Assembly (NCBI RefSeq): GCF_000017685.1
Contig: NC_010602.1
Location: 1,753,501-1,817,500, forward strand
Reading direction: 5' to 3'
Source: Leptospira biflexa serovar Patoc strain 'Patoc 1 (Paris)'
GTDB taxonomy: Bacteria > Spirochaetota > Leptospiria > Leptospirales > Leptospiraceae
Length of the DNA: 64,000 bases
How positions within the stretch are numbered: position 1 is the first letter of the stretch; every line of letters starts with the position of its first letter. The notes below the pieces were generated by a model that was not told where the DNA came from, searched no databases, and worked only from the letters and a program-made list of their open reading frames with translations. A program made the translations under genes and the position numbers. Below, piece after piece: positions 1 to 10,606 of the stretch.

Positions 1-545
1 CCCTTTCAGAACTTTTGAACGTAAAGGGATTTGATCGGGCGACGGTGTATGAGAGTTTAAAACCCAAAGATTACGACAAAAATAATTCAAAAGACTTTAT
101 GACAGAAGAGGAAAGGGCGCTACGTTCCGATAAAGATTATGTGCTCTCCAATAATATCACCGCCTATTTGCCCGCGGGGGATTCCTATGATGACCGAATC
201 AATATCAATACAGCACCTTATTTTGTCCTCATTTCCCTTTCCGATTTTATGACCAAACAAGCCGCCATGAAAATTTTGAAACTCAAGTTGCAGAAAGGAG
301 GCTATATTAAAGAATTGAAAGATCTGGAGACAGAACCGGAGTTCCAAGTGAAAACCACAGGAGACCTAACCTTATATAAGGAATTGGCTGGAGAAGGAAC
401 TGATGTTTCTGGTGGTCGGATCAAAACAAAAGGTGAAGTTTACAAAATAACGGGAGTAGGGATCATTAAGGATAAAGTGGTTCGTAAGGTAACAGGTTTA
501 TTTGATCTTACCAACAACCAGATGTTATACTACACAGAAGATTAA
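1..545 (+). CDS. gspK: Type II secretion protein GspK, C-terminal part (5' end outside window)
   Basis: This is the C-terminal portion of the minor pseudopilin GspK, which caps the type II secretion pseudopilus in the periplasm. The frame is open to the left edge of the window, so the N-terminal prepilin peptide is not visible. The visible part has the family signature RININTAP followed by an alpha-helical SAM-like segment (residues such as GGYIKELKDLE), and an earlier block LSELLNVKGFD typical of GspK. It is followed after 2 bases by the GspL-like gene, as in gsp operons. The assignment rests on these motifs plus gene order. The N-terminal half cannot be judged. Confidence 0.75.
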   Translation, partial: LSELLNVKGFDRATVYESLKPKDYDKNNSKDFMTEEERALRSDKDYVLSNNITAYLPAGDSYDDRININTAPYFVLISLSDFMTKQAAMKILKLKLQKGGYIKELKDLETEPEFQVKTTGDLTLYKELAGEGTDVSGGRIKTKGEVYKITGVGIIKDKVVRKVTGLFDLTNNQMLYYTED

Positions 546-547
546 TT

Positions 548-2170
548 ATGTTATCATTTGACCAGTATCTTGCAATCGATTACGGCTCCACATTTTTGAA
601 GGGAGTATTATTTAAGAAAGTTTTAGGCAAAGTAGTGATCCTTCGGACAGAAAGTTTACCAATCGTGGAACTTGAAGAAAATGAAGGAGATCCTTTTGAA
701 TACAATATCATTCGATTCATCCAAAGTTTTTTCCCCGAAGAAAATCGATTTCTCATTAATTTAGGAATTCATAATTTATTTGTACGCGATATTACAGTTC
801 CTCTTGTTTCTGAAAAAGCCATCCAGGAAGTTTTACCTTTTGAAGTCGAAAATTTAGTTCCATATCCCATGGAAGAATTGGAAGTCATCGGGAAAACCTG
901 GAGAACTGGAAAAGAAAATTCAGATGTCATCACCTTTAATGTTCACCATTCCGAATTATTTCGTGCTTTAAAACCATTTGCGAAAGGGGATCTAACTTTA
1001 AGTTGTTTGTCATTGGACTCATTTGTGCTTTCGGCGTTAATCACAAAAAATTACCCATTGTTAGTTGGTGATAAAACTATCTTACAACTCGATTTAGGTG
1101 GTAGGTATAGCATATTAAATATTTTGTACGATGGGAAACTAAGACACACTCGCCAAATTTATATTGGTGGAGAAGAGGTTACTTCCGAAATTGCAAACAT
1201 ACTTAGGATAGATATGGACGAAGCAAGGCTTGTGAAAGAATCTTTGCCAGTTGGTTTTTTATATGATACAATTGAGAAATCGGAAGAAACAAAATTTTTA
1301 AATCAATTTCATATCAATCTGACACAATTTAAGTCACTTAAGAAATTTATTTTAGCCAAATTAGACCAAATTATACATGAAGTTGAAAATAGTATTTTTT
1401 CATTACCGGAACAAGAACGACCAAGTTTGATTCTACTTTCTGGTGGTGCAAGTCTCTACCCTGGCCTTACAGCCTTTTTAGAAGAAAAATTAGGGATCAA
1501 AACAGGTCGGTATGAATTTTTAGGAATCAATGATCCGAGTTTTGTGACGGCAGTCGCGACTGGTGTTCATTTTGAATCACGAAGCCGAGTCAATTTTTTA
1601 GAAACTGGATTTGCTAAAAAAATACACACAAACCGGTTTAAACTTTCAGCGTTCAAACCACATATCATCTTAGTCAGCATTTCCTTAGTTTTGTTATTTG
1701 GTGTTTTTCTCATCGGGATTATTTTAGATAAACGTAAAATTGCCGCAGGCAAACAGATATTAATGGAAAAGTATAAAAATGGAATTGGTGGGGAGTTAGG
1801 TGAAGATGAAGATCCTGTTTTTGCAGCTAACAATAAATTGAAAGCTGAACGTAAAAAAACAGAAATTTATCGCTTATTTTTATCCCAAGAGAGTGTTTTG
1901 GATGTTTTGAATGAAGCAACTGAACAATTTCCATCTCCTGAAGTATTACCTTTCATTTTGGATCAATTTAATTTTGAAGAGAAGGAAATTCAAATTTATG
2001 GAAGGGTCAATGAATTTGGAGAAATTGGAACCATCCAATCCGCCCTAGAAAAATCCGAAAAATTTACAAATATCCAAATTCAAAACAAACGACTCATTAC
2101 AGGAGTAAATAAGTATAAGGTTAGTTTTAAAATCAAAATGGATGTTGTGACACCTAAGGATGAACCATAA
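548..2170 (+). CDS. gspL: Type II secretion protein GspL (PilM-like actin fold plus membrane anchor)
   Basis: GspL links the cytoplasmic secretion ATPase GspE to the inner membrane platform through GspM. The 540-residue protein has an N-terminal actin-like domain of the PilM/GspL type (LAIDYGSTFLKGVLF near residue 8, LQLDLGGRYS around 180, LLSGGASLYPG around 298). One membrane helix lies at about 371-391, followed by a periplasmic tail of about 150 residues. Its stop overlaps the next start by one base (TAATG), which implies translational coupling with gspM. A PilM-like competence or type IV pilus protein would look similar. The GspK and GspN neighbours favour GspL. Confidence 0.75.
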   Translation: MLSFDQYLAIDYGSTFLKGVLFKKVLGKVVILRTESLPIVELEENEGDPFEYNIIRFIQSFFPEENRFLINLGIHNLFVRDITVPLVSEKAIQEVLPFEVENLVPYPMEELEVIGKTWRTGKENSDVITFNVHHSELFRALKPFAKGDLTLSCLSLDSFVLSALITKNYPLLVGDKTILQLDLGGRYSILNILYDGKLRHTRQIYIGGEEVTSEIANILRIDMDEARLVKESLPVGFLYDTIEKSEETKFLNQFHINLTQFKSLKKFILAKLDQIIHEVENSIFSLPEQERPSLILLSGGASLYPGLTAFLEEKLGIKTGRYEFLGINDPSFVTAVATGVHFESRSRVNFLETGFAKKIHTNRFKLSAFKPHIILVSISLVLLFGVFLIGIILDKRKIAAGKQILMEKYKNGIGGELGEDEDPVFAANNKLKAERKKTEIYRLFLSQESVLDVLNEATEQFPSPEVLPFILDQFNFEEKEIQIYGRVNEFGEIGTIQSALEKSEKFTNIQIQNKRLITGVNKYKVSFKIKMDVVTPKDEP

Positions 2171-2694
2171 TGTTTGATCGTTTGAACGATAGAGAACGGG
2201 TCCTTGTGATTGGACTTATCAGTTTTGTCTCTCTTCTTGGCATTTATACAATTGTGACATTGTTATCTGATCTAAGAAATAATCTATCCGAAGAAATATT
2301 TGAAACAAGATCACAGGCGGGTGAACTTGATCGTGTGATTCGCGAATACAATTATTTGCGAGGTTTACAGTCGGGTGGTAGTGAAGAAGATGTCAGCGTG
2401 ATGTATTCCAAACTCGATCAGATTTTGGTGCGATATAATTTAAAAGACAAAGTCCAAACCATGAAGGATACAAGTAACGTCATTCAAAAGGATTATAACA
2501 AAATCACAATTGACGTTTCTTTTCGATCAGTTTTGTTACAAGACATTATCAAACTTGTATATGATATCGAAAAAAACAAACAAATCCAAGCAAAGGTTGA
2601 TCTCCTAAGTTTTCGAAAACCATTTGCTGAAAAAGAGATCTATGATGTGAATCTTAAAGTTTCATCTTATAGTCGTTTGTCGAAGGGTAAATAA
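2170..2694 (+). CDS. gspM: Type II secretion protein GspM-like
   Basis: This 174-residue bitopic protein has a short cytoplasmic N-terminus, one membrane helix at about residues 12-33 (LVIGLISFVSLLGIYTIV), a helical linker rich in Glu and Arg, and a small periplasmic domain. That architecture and size match GspM, the partner of GspL in the inner membrane platform. Sequence conservation in the family is low, so the call depends on topology and on its place between gspL-like and gspN-like genes, with one-base overlap upstream and direct abutment downstream. Confidence 0.6.
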   Translation: MFDRLNDRERVLVIGLISFVSLLGIYTIVTLLSDLRNNLSEEIFETRSQAGELDRVIREYNYLRGLQSGGSEEDVSVMYSKLDQILVRYNLKDKVQTMKDTSNVIQKDYNKITIDVSFRSVLLQDIIKLVYDIEKNKQIQAKVDLLSFRKPFAEKEIYDVNLKVSSYSRLSKGK

Positions 2695-3657
2695 ATGGCA
2701 AAAGAAAACGATTTAGAGGAAGATTTTGATTTAGAAGAAGATTTGATTGTTCAAGAATCTCTTCTTGAAGAAGATAACGAATTATTTGAAGAAGATTCTG
2801 ATGAGGAACATACTAAGGTTAATCGAAAAGAAATTTTAATTTTAATCACCATTTCTATCGTCTCTTTTTTTGTTTTCACTATTTTTATTTTTCCACTCAA
2901 TGAAATAGTTCGTTCTCTTCTCATTAAAACGGGCAAAGAAACTGGAATTTTTATGGACGCAAAGGAAATTCATTTCCCTATGATTGGACGTAAGTCCTTT
3001 GATAGTTTTGTCGTCAGTTTTCCTACTGGAACTTCTTTAAAAGCAGAAGAAGTAAGTCTTGGAATTTCACTCTTGGGATTGTTACAATCCCGTTTGGAAG
3101 GAGATGTAAATGTTGGATATTTTAGTTATGAAGGAAGTGACATTTCGATTGGAATTCAAACCCTTGATTTACCAATTCGTTTGTCTCCGTTAGACGAAAA
3201 GATTACGAAATGGAATGGAGAAGGAGAAATCTCTCTATCTGGCGGGAAAATCAAAGAATCCATGGACATACCTTTTTTGGGGACATTAAAAGGAACTGAT
3301 ATCAAAAAGGCAAATTTACTATTTAAAATTCGTTCTGGAAAACTACTCATCGAAAGAGGAAGTTTGGATTCGAATATTGCAAAATTCCAATTCCAGGGAG
3401 TGGTTCGGTTATCGGATACTCTTTCTTTTTCACAATTGGATTTGAAATTGTGTTTTTCTTTCACAGATAAGTTTGCATTGGAACGTCAAGATTTAGTAGG
3501 AATGGTTGCATTATTACCCCAAGAAGGTGGAAAAACTTGTATTCCTCTACGTGGTACAATTGCTTCTCCCAAGGTGGATCTACCCAACCTAAACCAGTTA
3601 GGTGGTGGGCTTCCCAAATCAGAAGAAGGTTCGATTGAACCTGCACCAACCCCATAA
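2695..3657 (+). CDS. gspN: Type II secretion protein GspN, Leptospira type
   Basis: The 320-residue protein has a very acidic N-terminal cytoplasmic stretch of about 40 residues (runs of Glu and Asp), one membrane helix at about 46-68 and a long beta-rich periplasmic part. The latter resembles AsmA/GspN-like proteins (repeated strands, for example GEGEISLSGGKIKES). GspN is an accessory T2SS component, and a divergent form is recognised in leptospires. The C-terminus is Pro-rich. It starts directly after the gspM stop and is the last gene before a terminator region, so it probably closes the gsp operon. Confidence 0.6.
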   Translation: MAKENDLEEDFDLEEDLIVQESLLEEDNELFEEDSDEEHTKVNRKEILILITISIVSFFVFTIFIFPLNEIVRSLLIKTGKETGIFMDAKEIHFPMIGRKSFDSFVVSFPTGTSLKAEEVSLGISLLGLLQSRLEGDVNVGYFSYEGSDISIGIQTLDLPIRLSPLDEKITKWNGEGEISLSGGKIKESMDIPFLGTLKGTDIKKANLLFKIRSGKLLIERGSLDSNIAKFQFQGVVRLSDTLSFSQLDLKLCFSFTDKFALERQDLVGMVALLPQEGGKTCIPLRGTIASPKVDLPNLNQLGGGLPKSEEGSIEPAPTP

Positions 3658-3682
3658 CACGATTCTCATCGCGAATTCATTC

Positions 3683-3717
3683 GTGACTAACATCGATTTT
3701 TAATGGATGTTAGTTAC
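3683..3717 (+). terminator. Hairpin downstream of gspN
   Basis: GTGACTAACATC and GATGTTAGTTAC form a 12-bp stem (one G-U pair) around an 11-base loop, starting 26 bases after the gspN stop. Only a short TTT follows, so it is a weak terminator or an mRNA 3'-end stabiliser. Confidence 0.4.
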
Positions 3718-3778
3718 TTTCGTTATCGATGATCATAAAAACTGGATTTCAGATTTGTGATTGAATTTCGTTAGAAAA

Positions 3779-3806
3779 AAAAAGGACTGTTTGAACAGTC
3801 CTTTTT
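3779..3806 (-). terminator. Strong bidirectional terminator between gspN and nrdJ
   Basis: AAAAAGGACTG and CAGTCCTTTTT form an 11-13 bp stem with a small loop. Read on the minus strand it is followed by about nine T residues, a textbook intrinsic terminator for nrdJ. On the plus strand five T residues follow, so it can also stop the gsp transcript. Confidence 0.85.
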
Positions 3807-3850
3807 AGCACCTTTTCCTGTTAAAAAGGACGATGTTTTGGATACAAATC

Positions 3851-3880
3851 CCTCTAGTGTTTTGTATTTTCCACTAGAGG
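3851..3880 (-). terminator. Second hairpin just after nrdJ stop
   Basis: CCTCTAGTG and CACTAGAGG form a 9-bp perfect stem with a 12-base AT-rich loop, 13 bases beyond the nrdJ stop codon. No clean T tract follows on the minus strand, so it may protect the mRNA end and not terminate by itself. Confidence 0.35.
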
Positions 3881-3893
3881 TTTTGCTGTTTCT

Positions 3894-6800
3894 TTAGGAA
3901 CAACCTGTTGTGGAGCCACAAGAGATACACTTGAGGCATGCTCCATTTCTCACCATTTGGAAAGATCCGCATTCCGTACAGGAATCTCCTGTATATCCCT
4001 TGGTCCTTGCTTCTGCGATGATTTTCAGAGTTGCCGCCGCTGATTGCGCTTGCGTTGGTTGTGTTGATTGTCCCGCAACCGCCACTACTACTTCTTGTTT
4101 ATCTTCAAGGACTGATTTCATAGAGATTGCATTGACAGGTAGCGGAGTACGAGGTCCGCTACTTTCCAACTTTCCCACGTTATCTTTCGCCGGTTCTGCT
4201 TTCCTTCCCACTTCATCAGTTCTCAAATCATCAGGTGATACTTGTGCCAAGTCGTATCGACCAAGATAAGTGATCGCAAGTTCTCTAAAGATGTAGTCAA
4301 TCACAGACGTGGACATTTTGATGTGAGGGTTGCCAGACACCATTCCGTTTGGTTCAAATTTGAAGAAGGTAAATGCTTCCACAAACTCTTCCAAAGGAAC
4401 GCCGTGTTGTAATCCAAGTGAAACTGCGATCGCAAAAGCATTCATAAGGGACCTAAAAGCAGCTCCTTCTTTATGCATATCGATAAAGATTTCACCTAGT
4501 TGGCCATCTTCGTATTCGCCAGTTCGGAGGTATACTTTGTGACCACCCACCATCGCTTTTTGAGTGTATCCTGCACGTCGGTGAGGGAGTTTCCTTCTTT
4601 CCGAAATGTATTTATACACTAGTTTTTCAGCAACTTCTGTTACCGTTTTCGGAGCAGAAGACGTTTGTAATTCTTCTTCATCCTCACCAACAGCACTTAA
4701 CAACTGGAATACGGAGTTGAGTGGTTGGGAAAGTTTTGATCCGTCTCGGTAGAGAGCGTTTGCTTTGATCATTACCTTCCAGGACATGAGATATGCGTTT
4801 TTCACATCTTCAATGGTTGCCTCTTCTGGAAGGTTGATTGTTTTGGAAATGGCACCCGAAATGAATGGTTGAGCCGCCGCCATAATTCGGATGTGTGATT
4901 GATAAGATAAAAATCGTTTTCCGTATTTCCCACATTTGTTGGCACAATCAAAAACTGGCAAATCCTTCTCTTTGATAAAAGGAGCATTTTCGATGGTCAT
5001 TGTCCCACAAACATAATCATTTGCTTGTGTTATTTCATCTGCAGAAAATCCCAAGGTCTCTAATAAATTGAATCCCATTGAGTTGTAAAGGGAAGGGTCA
5101 ATTCCCAATGTTTTTGCAAGGAAATCTTCGCCTAATGTGAATTTGTTGAAAGCAAATTGGATGTCGAAAACAAATGGAAGTTGTTTTTCCAGTTTTTCTA
5201 AAACATCTTCTGTGAATCCTTTTTCTTTCAAACGAGCTGTGTTGACCCCAGGAGCACCATTAAAGGTTGCATGGCCTTTGCAGTAATTGACTATCGCATC
5301 TTGTTCTGCTTGGCTATAACCAAGTTTTTTCAGCGCTGCTGGAACTGATTGGTTGATGATTTTAAAGTAACCACCACCAGCCAATTTTTTGTATTTCACG
5401 AGAGCAAAGTCAGGTTCGATCCCGGTTGTATCACAATCCATCACAAGACCAATGGTTCCTGTTGGAGCAATCACAGTGACTTGTGCATTGCGGTAACCAT
5501 ATTGTTCTCCAAGTTCCAATGCTCTGTCAGAATCTTCTTTTGCTGCTTCGAGTAGGTATGAAGGTAAGAAGGAAGGGTTGATTCCCACGGGAGTGATGGT
5601 GAGGCCTTCGTATTCTTCTTTTGGTGCATTATAAGCAGCACGTCTATGGTTACGAATCACACGTAACATATGGTTTTTATTTTTTTCGTATCCTGCAAAT
5701 GGTCCCAGTTCTTTTGCCATTTCTGCTGAAGTGGCATATGCTGTCATATGCATGATGGAGGAAATCGCACCAGTGACAGCCATCGCTTCTTGTGAATCAT
5801 AAGGAATTCCCATGATCATCAGAAGGGAACCAAGGTTTGCGTAACCGAGTCCTAACGTTCTAAACTTGTAAGAAAGTTCCGCAATTTCTTTGGAAGGGAA
5901 CTGCGCCATAAGAACTGAGATTTCTAAGATGATGGTCCAGATTTTGTTTAAGTAACGGTATCCCTCTACATCAAAGGTTCCATCTTCTTTTAAGAATTTT
6001 ACTAAGTTTGCAGATGCCAAGTTACATGCCGTGTTGTCTAGGAACATGTATTCCGAACATGGATTGGATGCATTGATCGCGCCATCTTCAGGGCATGTAT
6101 GCCATTCGTTGATGGTACTATGGTATTGTGTTCCTGGGTCAGCTGAGTTCCAAGCAGCGTTTGCAATCCTTTCCCAGAGGTCACGAGCCCTTAACGTTTT
6201 TGCTGCCTTGGGTTCACGACCATCTTTGCGAGCATTTTCTTTTTCTGTACGATTGATGAGGTGGAAGGGAAGGTCTTTTTCCACCGCTTCCATAAATTCA
6301 TTTGTGATTCGCACTGAGTTATTGGAATTTTGACCAGAAACAGTATTGTATGCTTCTGATTGCCAATCAGTTGTGAGTTCTTCAAAGAGTAGGTCTTTGT
6401 ATCCTTGTTTGGATAAGTCGATCACTCGTTTGATGTAGTTGTCTGGAACAAAGGCCTTCCTTGCTTTTTGGATGGCTTTTTTGAGTTCCACATTGGCAGC
6501 TGGATCGTATGCTTTTTCCTCACCGAGTGATTGTTTGGCGGAAGCACAAGCACTCATAATATCGTTTAAGAGTCTGTTGTTTAAGATCGATCCAGTCACA
6601 AGGGAAGCTACTTTTTTCTCTTCTTGTACTTTCCAATCGATAAACTCTTCGATGTCGGGGTGGTCCATATCGAGACAAACCATCTTTGCGGCACGTCGAG
6701 TGGTTCCACCCGATTTGATGGCCCCTGCAGCACGGTCTCCAATTTTTAAGAAAGACATGAGCCCTGAACTTTTTCCACCACCAGAGAGAGATTCATTGGC

Positions 6801-7520
6801 AGCTCGTAAATTGGAGAAATTGGTTCCTGTACCAGAACCGTATTTGAAAAGGCGAGCTTCTCTGACCCAAAGGTCCATGATCCCACCTTCATTCACTAGG
6901 TCATCATCGACAGATTGGATGAAACATGCATGAGGTTGTGGGTGTTCGTAAGAAGAGGCGGATCTGACTAATTTTCCCGATTTTGGATCTACATAATAAT
7001 GGCCTTGTGATTTTCCATCAATACCATAAGCCCAGTGGAGTCCTGTGTTGAACCATTGTGGGGAGTTGGGTGCTGCCATTTGACTTGCGAGCATAAAGAT
7101 GACTTCTTCGTAAAAAACACGGGCACTGTCTTCTTCCGTAAAGTAACCGTATTTGTATCCCCAATAGGTCCAACATCCCGCCAATCGGTGGAATACTTGT
7201 TTGGAATCCAATTCTCCTACATAACGGTCTTCTGGATTGAGGGCGGCAAGTTTTTCATCATCGGGAACTGAACGTTGTAACCATTCAGGGATTCCTTTTT
7301 CGGATACTTTTTTGAGATACTTGGGTACACCTTTTCTGCGGAAGTACTTTTGCGCGAGGATATCGGTTGCCACTTGCGACCAAAAATCAGGAACTTCGAC
7401 GCCGTTTGCTTCAAACACAACGGATCCATCGGTATTGGTAATCTTTGAGTCCTTACGAACCCATGTTAAATTTGGGTATAAACCCTTGTTCCCTTTGGTA
7501 AAATGCCTCTCAATCTTCAT
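3894..7520 (-). CDS. nrdJ: Adenosylcobalamin-dependent (class II) ribonucleotide reductase
   Basis: NrdJ reduces ribonucleotides to deoxyribonucleotides using a cobalamin-generated thiyl radical. The protein is 1208 residues from the ATG at 7520. The active-site motif NPCSE carries the thiyl cysteine, and flanking ACF and ACNLAS segments supply the redox pair. The C-terminal 35 residues hold paired cysteines ([13 protein letters not shown]), the shuttle/zinc-like tail usual in long NrdJ proteins. A TTG six codons further upstream is an alternative start, but ATG with [10 protein letters not shown] is preferred. The gene is monocistronic, with divergent tRNA-Asn upstream and a strong terminator downstream. 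No cobalamin riboswitch or clear NrdR box was recognised upstream. Confidence 0.95.
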   Translation of the reverse strand: MKIERHFTKGNKGLYPNLTWVRKDSKITNTDGSVVFEANGVEVPDFWSQVATDILAQKYFRRKGVPKYLKKVSEKGIPEWLQRSVPDDEKLAALNPEDRYVGELDSKQVFHRLAGCWTYWGYKYGYFTEEDSARVFYEEVIFMLASQMAAPNSPQWFNTGLHWAYGIDGKSQGHYYVDPKSGKLVRSASSYEHPQPHACFIQSVDDDLVNEGGIMDLWVREARLFKYGSGTGTNFSNLRAANESLSGGGKSSGLMSFLKIGDRAAGAIKSGGTTRRAAKMVCLDMDHPDIEEFIDWKVQEEKKVASLVTGSILNNRLLNDIMSACASAKQSLGEEKAYDPAANVELKKAIQKARKAFVPDNYIKRVIDLSKQGYKDLLFEELTTDWQSEAYNTVSGQNSNNSVRITNEFMEAVEKDLPFHLINRTEKENARKDGREPKAAKTLRARDLWERIANAAWNSADPGTQYHSTINEWHTCPEDGAINASNPCSEYMFLDNTACNLASANLVKFLKEDGTFDVEGYRYLNKIWTIILEISVLMAQFPSKEIAELSYKFRTLGLGYANLGSLLMIMGIPYDSQEAMAVTGAISSIMHMTAYATSAEMAKELGPFAGYEKNKNHMLRVIRNHRRAAYNAPKEEYEGLTITPVGINPSFLPSYLLEAAKEDSDRALELGEQYGYRNAQVTVIAPTGTIGLVMDCDTTGIEPDFALVKYKKLAGGGYFKIINQSVPAALKKLGYSQAEQDAIVNYCKGHATFNGAPGVNTARLKEKGFTEDVLEKLEKQLPFVFDIQFAFNKFTLGEDFLAKTLGIDPSLYNSMGFNLLETLGFSADEITQANDYVCGTMTIENAPFIKEKDLPVFDCANKCGKYGKRFLSYQSHIRIMAAAQPFISGAISKTINLPEEATIEDVKNAYLMSWKVMIKANALYRDGSKLSQPLNSVFQLLSAVGEDEEELQTSSAPKTVTEVAEKLVYKYISERRKLPHRRAGYTQKAMVGGHKVYLRTGEYEDGQLGEIFIDMHKEGAAFRSLMNAFAIAVSLGLQHGVPLEEFVEAFTFFKFEPNGMVSGNPHIKMSTSVIDYIFRELAITYLGRYDLAQVSPDDLRTDEVGRKAEPAKDNVGKLESSGPRTPLPVNAISMKSVLEDKQEVVVAVAGQSTQPTQAQSAAATLKIIAEARTKGYTGDSCTECGSFQMVRNGACLKCISCGSTTGCS

Positions 7521-7641
7521 GCCAGAACCCCATCTCAAACAACATATAAAATTTCTATTTTTTCCTCTACCAGGAACGGAGAGGATTATGTCACAATGAA
7601 GGAATCTTAAGTTGGAAACATCTATTTTTTCAGCCTAAGTG

Positions 7642-7676
7642 ACGGGAATTTTTAGAATTTTTTCAAAATTTCCCGT
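7642..7676. promoter_or_regulatory. Inverted repeat in the nrdJ / tRNA-Asn divergent region
   Basis: ACGGGAA and TTCCCGT form a 7-bp perfect outer stem. A mismatch and four further T-A pairs follow, around an AT-rich loop of 11 bases. It lies about 120 bp upstream of nrdJ and 25 bp before the tRNA promoter. It could be an operator or a hairpin in the nrdJ leader. Function is unknown. Confidence 0.3.
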
Positions 7677-7697
7677 AGGTATGAGACATTTTTTTCG

Positions 7698-7725
7698 TTG
7701 ACCTAGCGACCTTTCTCCGTAGCAT
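7698..7725 (+). promoter_or_regulatory. Probable promoter of tRNA-Asn
   Basis: A -35 TTGACC (7698-7703) and a -10 TAGCAT (7720-7725) are separated by 16 bases, and predicted transcription would start about 10 bases before the mature tRNA. The GC-rich stretch after -10 is common in stable-RNA promoters. Confidence 0.5.
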
Positions 7726-7742
7726 GGTCACAGATTCGAGAT

Positions 7743-7816
<74 letters not shown>

Positions 7817-7835
7817 GGTCTTGCTTTTTAGCAAA

Positions 7836-8582
7836 TTGAAATCCACGTCCTTTCCGAAATTCTTGGATATTTCCCTAAAATTTTCTAGCATTTTTCGTTC
7901 CAATTTCCATTTTTACCTCAATTTTTTCCTTTTTTTCCTGATTTCAGGGAGTTTTCCTTCGTTTTTAGTCGCCTCTCCCAAGGAAGTTTTCCCTCCATCT
8001 GTCCAAGTTCCCGATGTTTACCAATCCGAACAAATCCTTCTCATCATAGGGAAACCTGGTGAAACCCAAGGGAAACTTCATTTTTTTTCTGTGGAAGGGG
8101 GAGAGTGGAAAACCATCCTTTCTTCGATTCCTGTTTGGTTCGGTAAAAGTGGCCTCATCCAAAAGGAAAAAAAACGTGAAGGGGATGGGTTCACGCCAAA
8201 AGGTGATTTTCCCATAAAAAGAGTTTTGGGAAAAGGAAACCAGTCCATTCGTAATTTAGAATATATTAAAATACGAAAAAATGACCATTGGAGTGATGTC
8301 ACCACTTCAAAACATTACAATCAATTCATCCGCCAGAAGGAAAAAGGAGCGACACCCTTATGGAATTCTGCAATTTACGAACTTTTGATTGTCATTGAAC
8401 ATAATACAAATCCAAGCATTCCCGGTTTTGGGAGTATGATTTTTCTTCACCCTTGGGCGGAAACCAAACCTACGTCAGGTTGTGTTGGCATCAAACTTAC
8501 CGATTTAGAATCCATTATACAAAGATTAGATGGCAAAAAAAATCCATACTTCCTTTTGATCGAATCAGAAGATCAAATTTGA
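7836..8582 (+). CDS. L,D-transpeptidase (YkuD) family exported protein
   Basis: The C-terminal half carries the YkuD catalytic pattern: a conserved His in IFLHPW followed by TSGCVGI, where the Cys is the nucleophile. Earlier family blocks (GDGFTPKGDFPI) are also present. Such enzymes make or use 3-3 peptidoglycan cross-links or anchor proteins to the wall in the periplasm. The N-terminus contains a hydrophobic segment (FHFYLNFFLFFLISGSF) that looks like a signal peptide. No ATG is suitable. TTG at 7836 was chosen as the first reasonable start beyond the tRNA. TTG at 7821 or 7863 is possible. The reading frame continues upstream into the tRNA, but that part cannot be coding. Confidence 0.75.
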   Translation: MKSTSFPKFLDISLKFSSIFRSNFHFYLNFFLFFLISGSFPSFLVASPKEVFPPSVQVPDVYQSEQILLIIGKPGETQGKLHFFSVEGGEWKTILSSIPVWFGKSGLIQKEKKREGDGFTPKGDFPIKRVLGKGNQSIRNLEYIKIRKNDHWSDVTTSKHYNQFIRQKEKGATPLWNSAIYELLIVIEHNTNPSIPGFGSMIFLHPWAETKPTSGCVGIKLTDLESIIQRLDGKKNPYFLLIESEDQI

Positions 8583-8671
8583 ATTCTAAATTCAAAACGT
8601 TCACTCACCATACCGTTTCGATGATGATTGGTTCTCAGTATATTTAAAATTTATATTACGATTCTAAAATC

Positions 8672-8709
8672 AAAAAGGCCGGAATTCCTTTCGAAACTAC
8701 CGGCAAAAA
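8672..8709 (-). terminator. Terminator of the monooxygenase gene
   Basis: GCCGG and CCGGC (8678-8704) close an imperfect hairpin whose inner part also pairs with G-U steps. A T5 tract follows on the minus strand. An A-rich run on the other side allows weak bidirectional action for the transpeptidase gene. Confidence 0.7.
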
Positions 8710-8733
8710 TGTTGTTTAGGTTTGGATTATAAT

Positions 8734-10200
8734 TTATTGGGTGGTGAGACTAAAATCATTGTAATCAGGTGTTTTCATTTCCTTTTCCCATTGTTTCCAG
8801 GTATAGGGCCACATGGCAGGGTCTCCATCAGGATCTAAATACCAACTTTGACAACCACCGAGCCAAACAGTTCCAGCCATTCCTTTTTTCAAATACGCTG
8901 CAAATCGATGTAAGGCTTCCTCTGTCGCTTGGATTGAGTTGAATTTTCCTCTCCTCCAATCTTCAATGATCTTTAAGACGTATTTGGTTTGTACTTCGCT
9001 CATTGCAATGACAGAAAAATTTCCAATGGGGGTGTTCGGTCCTAACATTAAAACAAAATTGGGGAAGTGGGGGATAAATAGTGATCGATATGCTTGTACC
9101 TTCTTTTTCCAGGCTGTTTCGATGGAGATTCCATTTTCTCCGGTTAAATTCATAGGACGCATAAAATGAAAGGGGTGGAATCCAGTCGCGAGAACTAAAA
9201 CATCCAATTCATGGAGTTTACCATCTTTTGTCACCACACCTTTTTCTGTGATTTTTTCTATCCCTTCTGTCACCAGATCTGCGTTAGGTTTTTGGATGGC
9301 ATCGTAAAAAGTAGAATTTACAATCACACGTTTGCAACCAACTCGATAGTTGGGTGTTAGTTTTTTTCTCAATTCAGGATCTTTTACAGATGTACGAAGA
9401 TTTCGTTTGCATAAAAAACTCATGAGCATATGAGGAATTTTTTTGCCGATCACGGCTTTGGAAAAGGTTTGTTCGACGGCAAATGTATACCATTTGTGGA
9501 ATCGTTTTAAGAGATTCGGTTCCTTCCTCCATTTTTTTTTGTCTTCTTCTGTGTAGGTTGTATCGGGTACTTTTACAATCCACTGAGGAGTCCTTTGGAA
9601 TACAGATACTTTTTTGCCAAGTTTCATCACTTCCGGAATGACTTGTGCCGCTGTGGAACCTGTTCCAATGACTCCAATTCGTTTCCCTTCGAGAGGAACA
9701 GAATGGTCCCATTCCGCTGTATGGAAACATTTTCCTTGGAAACGTTCGAGACCAGGGATATTTGGTTTGGCTGGATGGTGCAGGATCCCTGTTGCCGAAA
9801 TGAGAAAATCAGAAACATAGGTTTTGTCCTTTGAGGTTTTGATGGTCCACTTTGCATTCTGATAAGAACTTTCCGTGACTGCCTCGTTGAAGTGGATTTT
9901 GGGAGTCACTTTGTATTCATCACTCACACGTTTGAAGTACGCTTGGATTTCGTCACCATGGGCAAAACGATGGCTCCATTCAGGATTTGGCGCAAAACTA
10001 TAAGTATACATATGGGCCGGGATATCACAGGCAACACCAGGATAGGTGTTCTCTCGCCATGTCCCACCTAAGTCATGTTTCTTTTCTAAAATGGTAATGT
10101 CGGTGATCCCTGCTTTTTCTAATTCAATCGCTAGAAGAATGCCTGTCATTCCAGCACCGATCACCACAACAGATGGATTTCTAAAACCTGATGTTGTCAT
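8734..10200 (-). CDS. Flavin-containing (Baeyer-Villiger type) monooxygenase
   Basis: This predicted cytosolic 488-residue class B flavoprotein monooxygenase oxygenates ketones or similar hydrophobic substrates with FAD and NADPH. It has an N-terminal FAD-binding GAGMTGI motif, the Baeyer-Villiger fingerprint FQGKCFHTAEWD, and a second Rossmann motif (GVIGTGSTAAQ) for NADPH. A C-terminal TGF-type motif (LATGFHPF) is also present. The ATG at 10200 was chosen because GAGGGA lies just upstream. Longer frames need TTG or an ATG without a ribosome site. It stands alone between a gene-poor region and its own terminator. The substrate is not predictable. Confidence 0.88.
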   Translation of the reverse strand: MTTSGFRNPSVVVIGAGMTGILLAIELEKAGITDITILEKKHDLGGTWRENTYPGVACDIPAHMYTYSFAPNPEWSHRFAHGDEIQAYFKRVSDEYKVTPKIHFNEAVTESSYQNAKWTIKTSKDKTYVSDFLISATGILHHPAKPNIPGLERFQGKCFHTAEWDHSVPLEGKRIGVIGTGSTAAQVIPEVMKLGKKVSVFQRTPQWIVKVPDTTYTEEDKKKWRKEPNLLKRFHKWYTFAVEQTFSKAVIGKKIPHMLMSFLCKRNLRTSVKDPELRKKLTPNYRVGCKRVIVNSTFYDAIQKPNADLVTEGIEKITEKGVVTKDGKLHELDVLVLATGFHPFHFMRPMNLTGENGISIETAWKKKVQAYRSLFIPHFPNFVLMLGPNTPIGNFSVIAMSEVQTKYVLKIIEDWRRGKFNSIQATEEALHRFAAYLKKGMAGTVWLGGCQSWYLDPDGDPAMWPYTWKQWEKEMKTPDYNDFSLTTQ

Positions 10201-10606
10201 TTGTTCCCTCATTCGGTATGTTTCAAACTTTGTATTGTTACGAGAACATGGTTCTGTATTACACAACTGAGAGAGAATGACATCAGATTATTGAACATTT
10301 GCAATAAAAAAAACATATGTATGATAAAAAAGGGAAAACGGAAATTTTTATGGGAATCTTCCTGATTCTAGAATTCGATCCTTGAACAAATCTTACTTTG
10401 GTTCAAACCAATGTTACCATAGGCCAGAGCGCCCAGCCAAACTTGAAAATGGTAAAGAAAGTCAATTACGGAATCGAGGAGCTAGAAGATTGGTGAGTAG
10501 AGATGCAGAATCTTTGGATGAAACGATTCGATATGTGAGATTAGGGTTCATTTTTTTGAATCGGTGGTTCGTCTGTATGATTGAATCGTTTCCTTATCTA
10601 AATTTG

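Noticed and set aside
7521..7742. Possible cobalamin riboswitch or NrdR boxes upstream of the B12-dependent nrdJ
   Set aside because: I looked for B12-box-like conserved segments and paired ACACwATATwT-type NrdR boxes but saw none. Only a short inverted repeat stands out.
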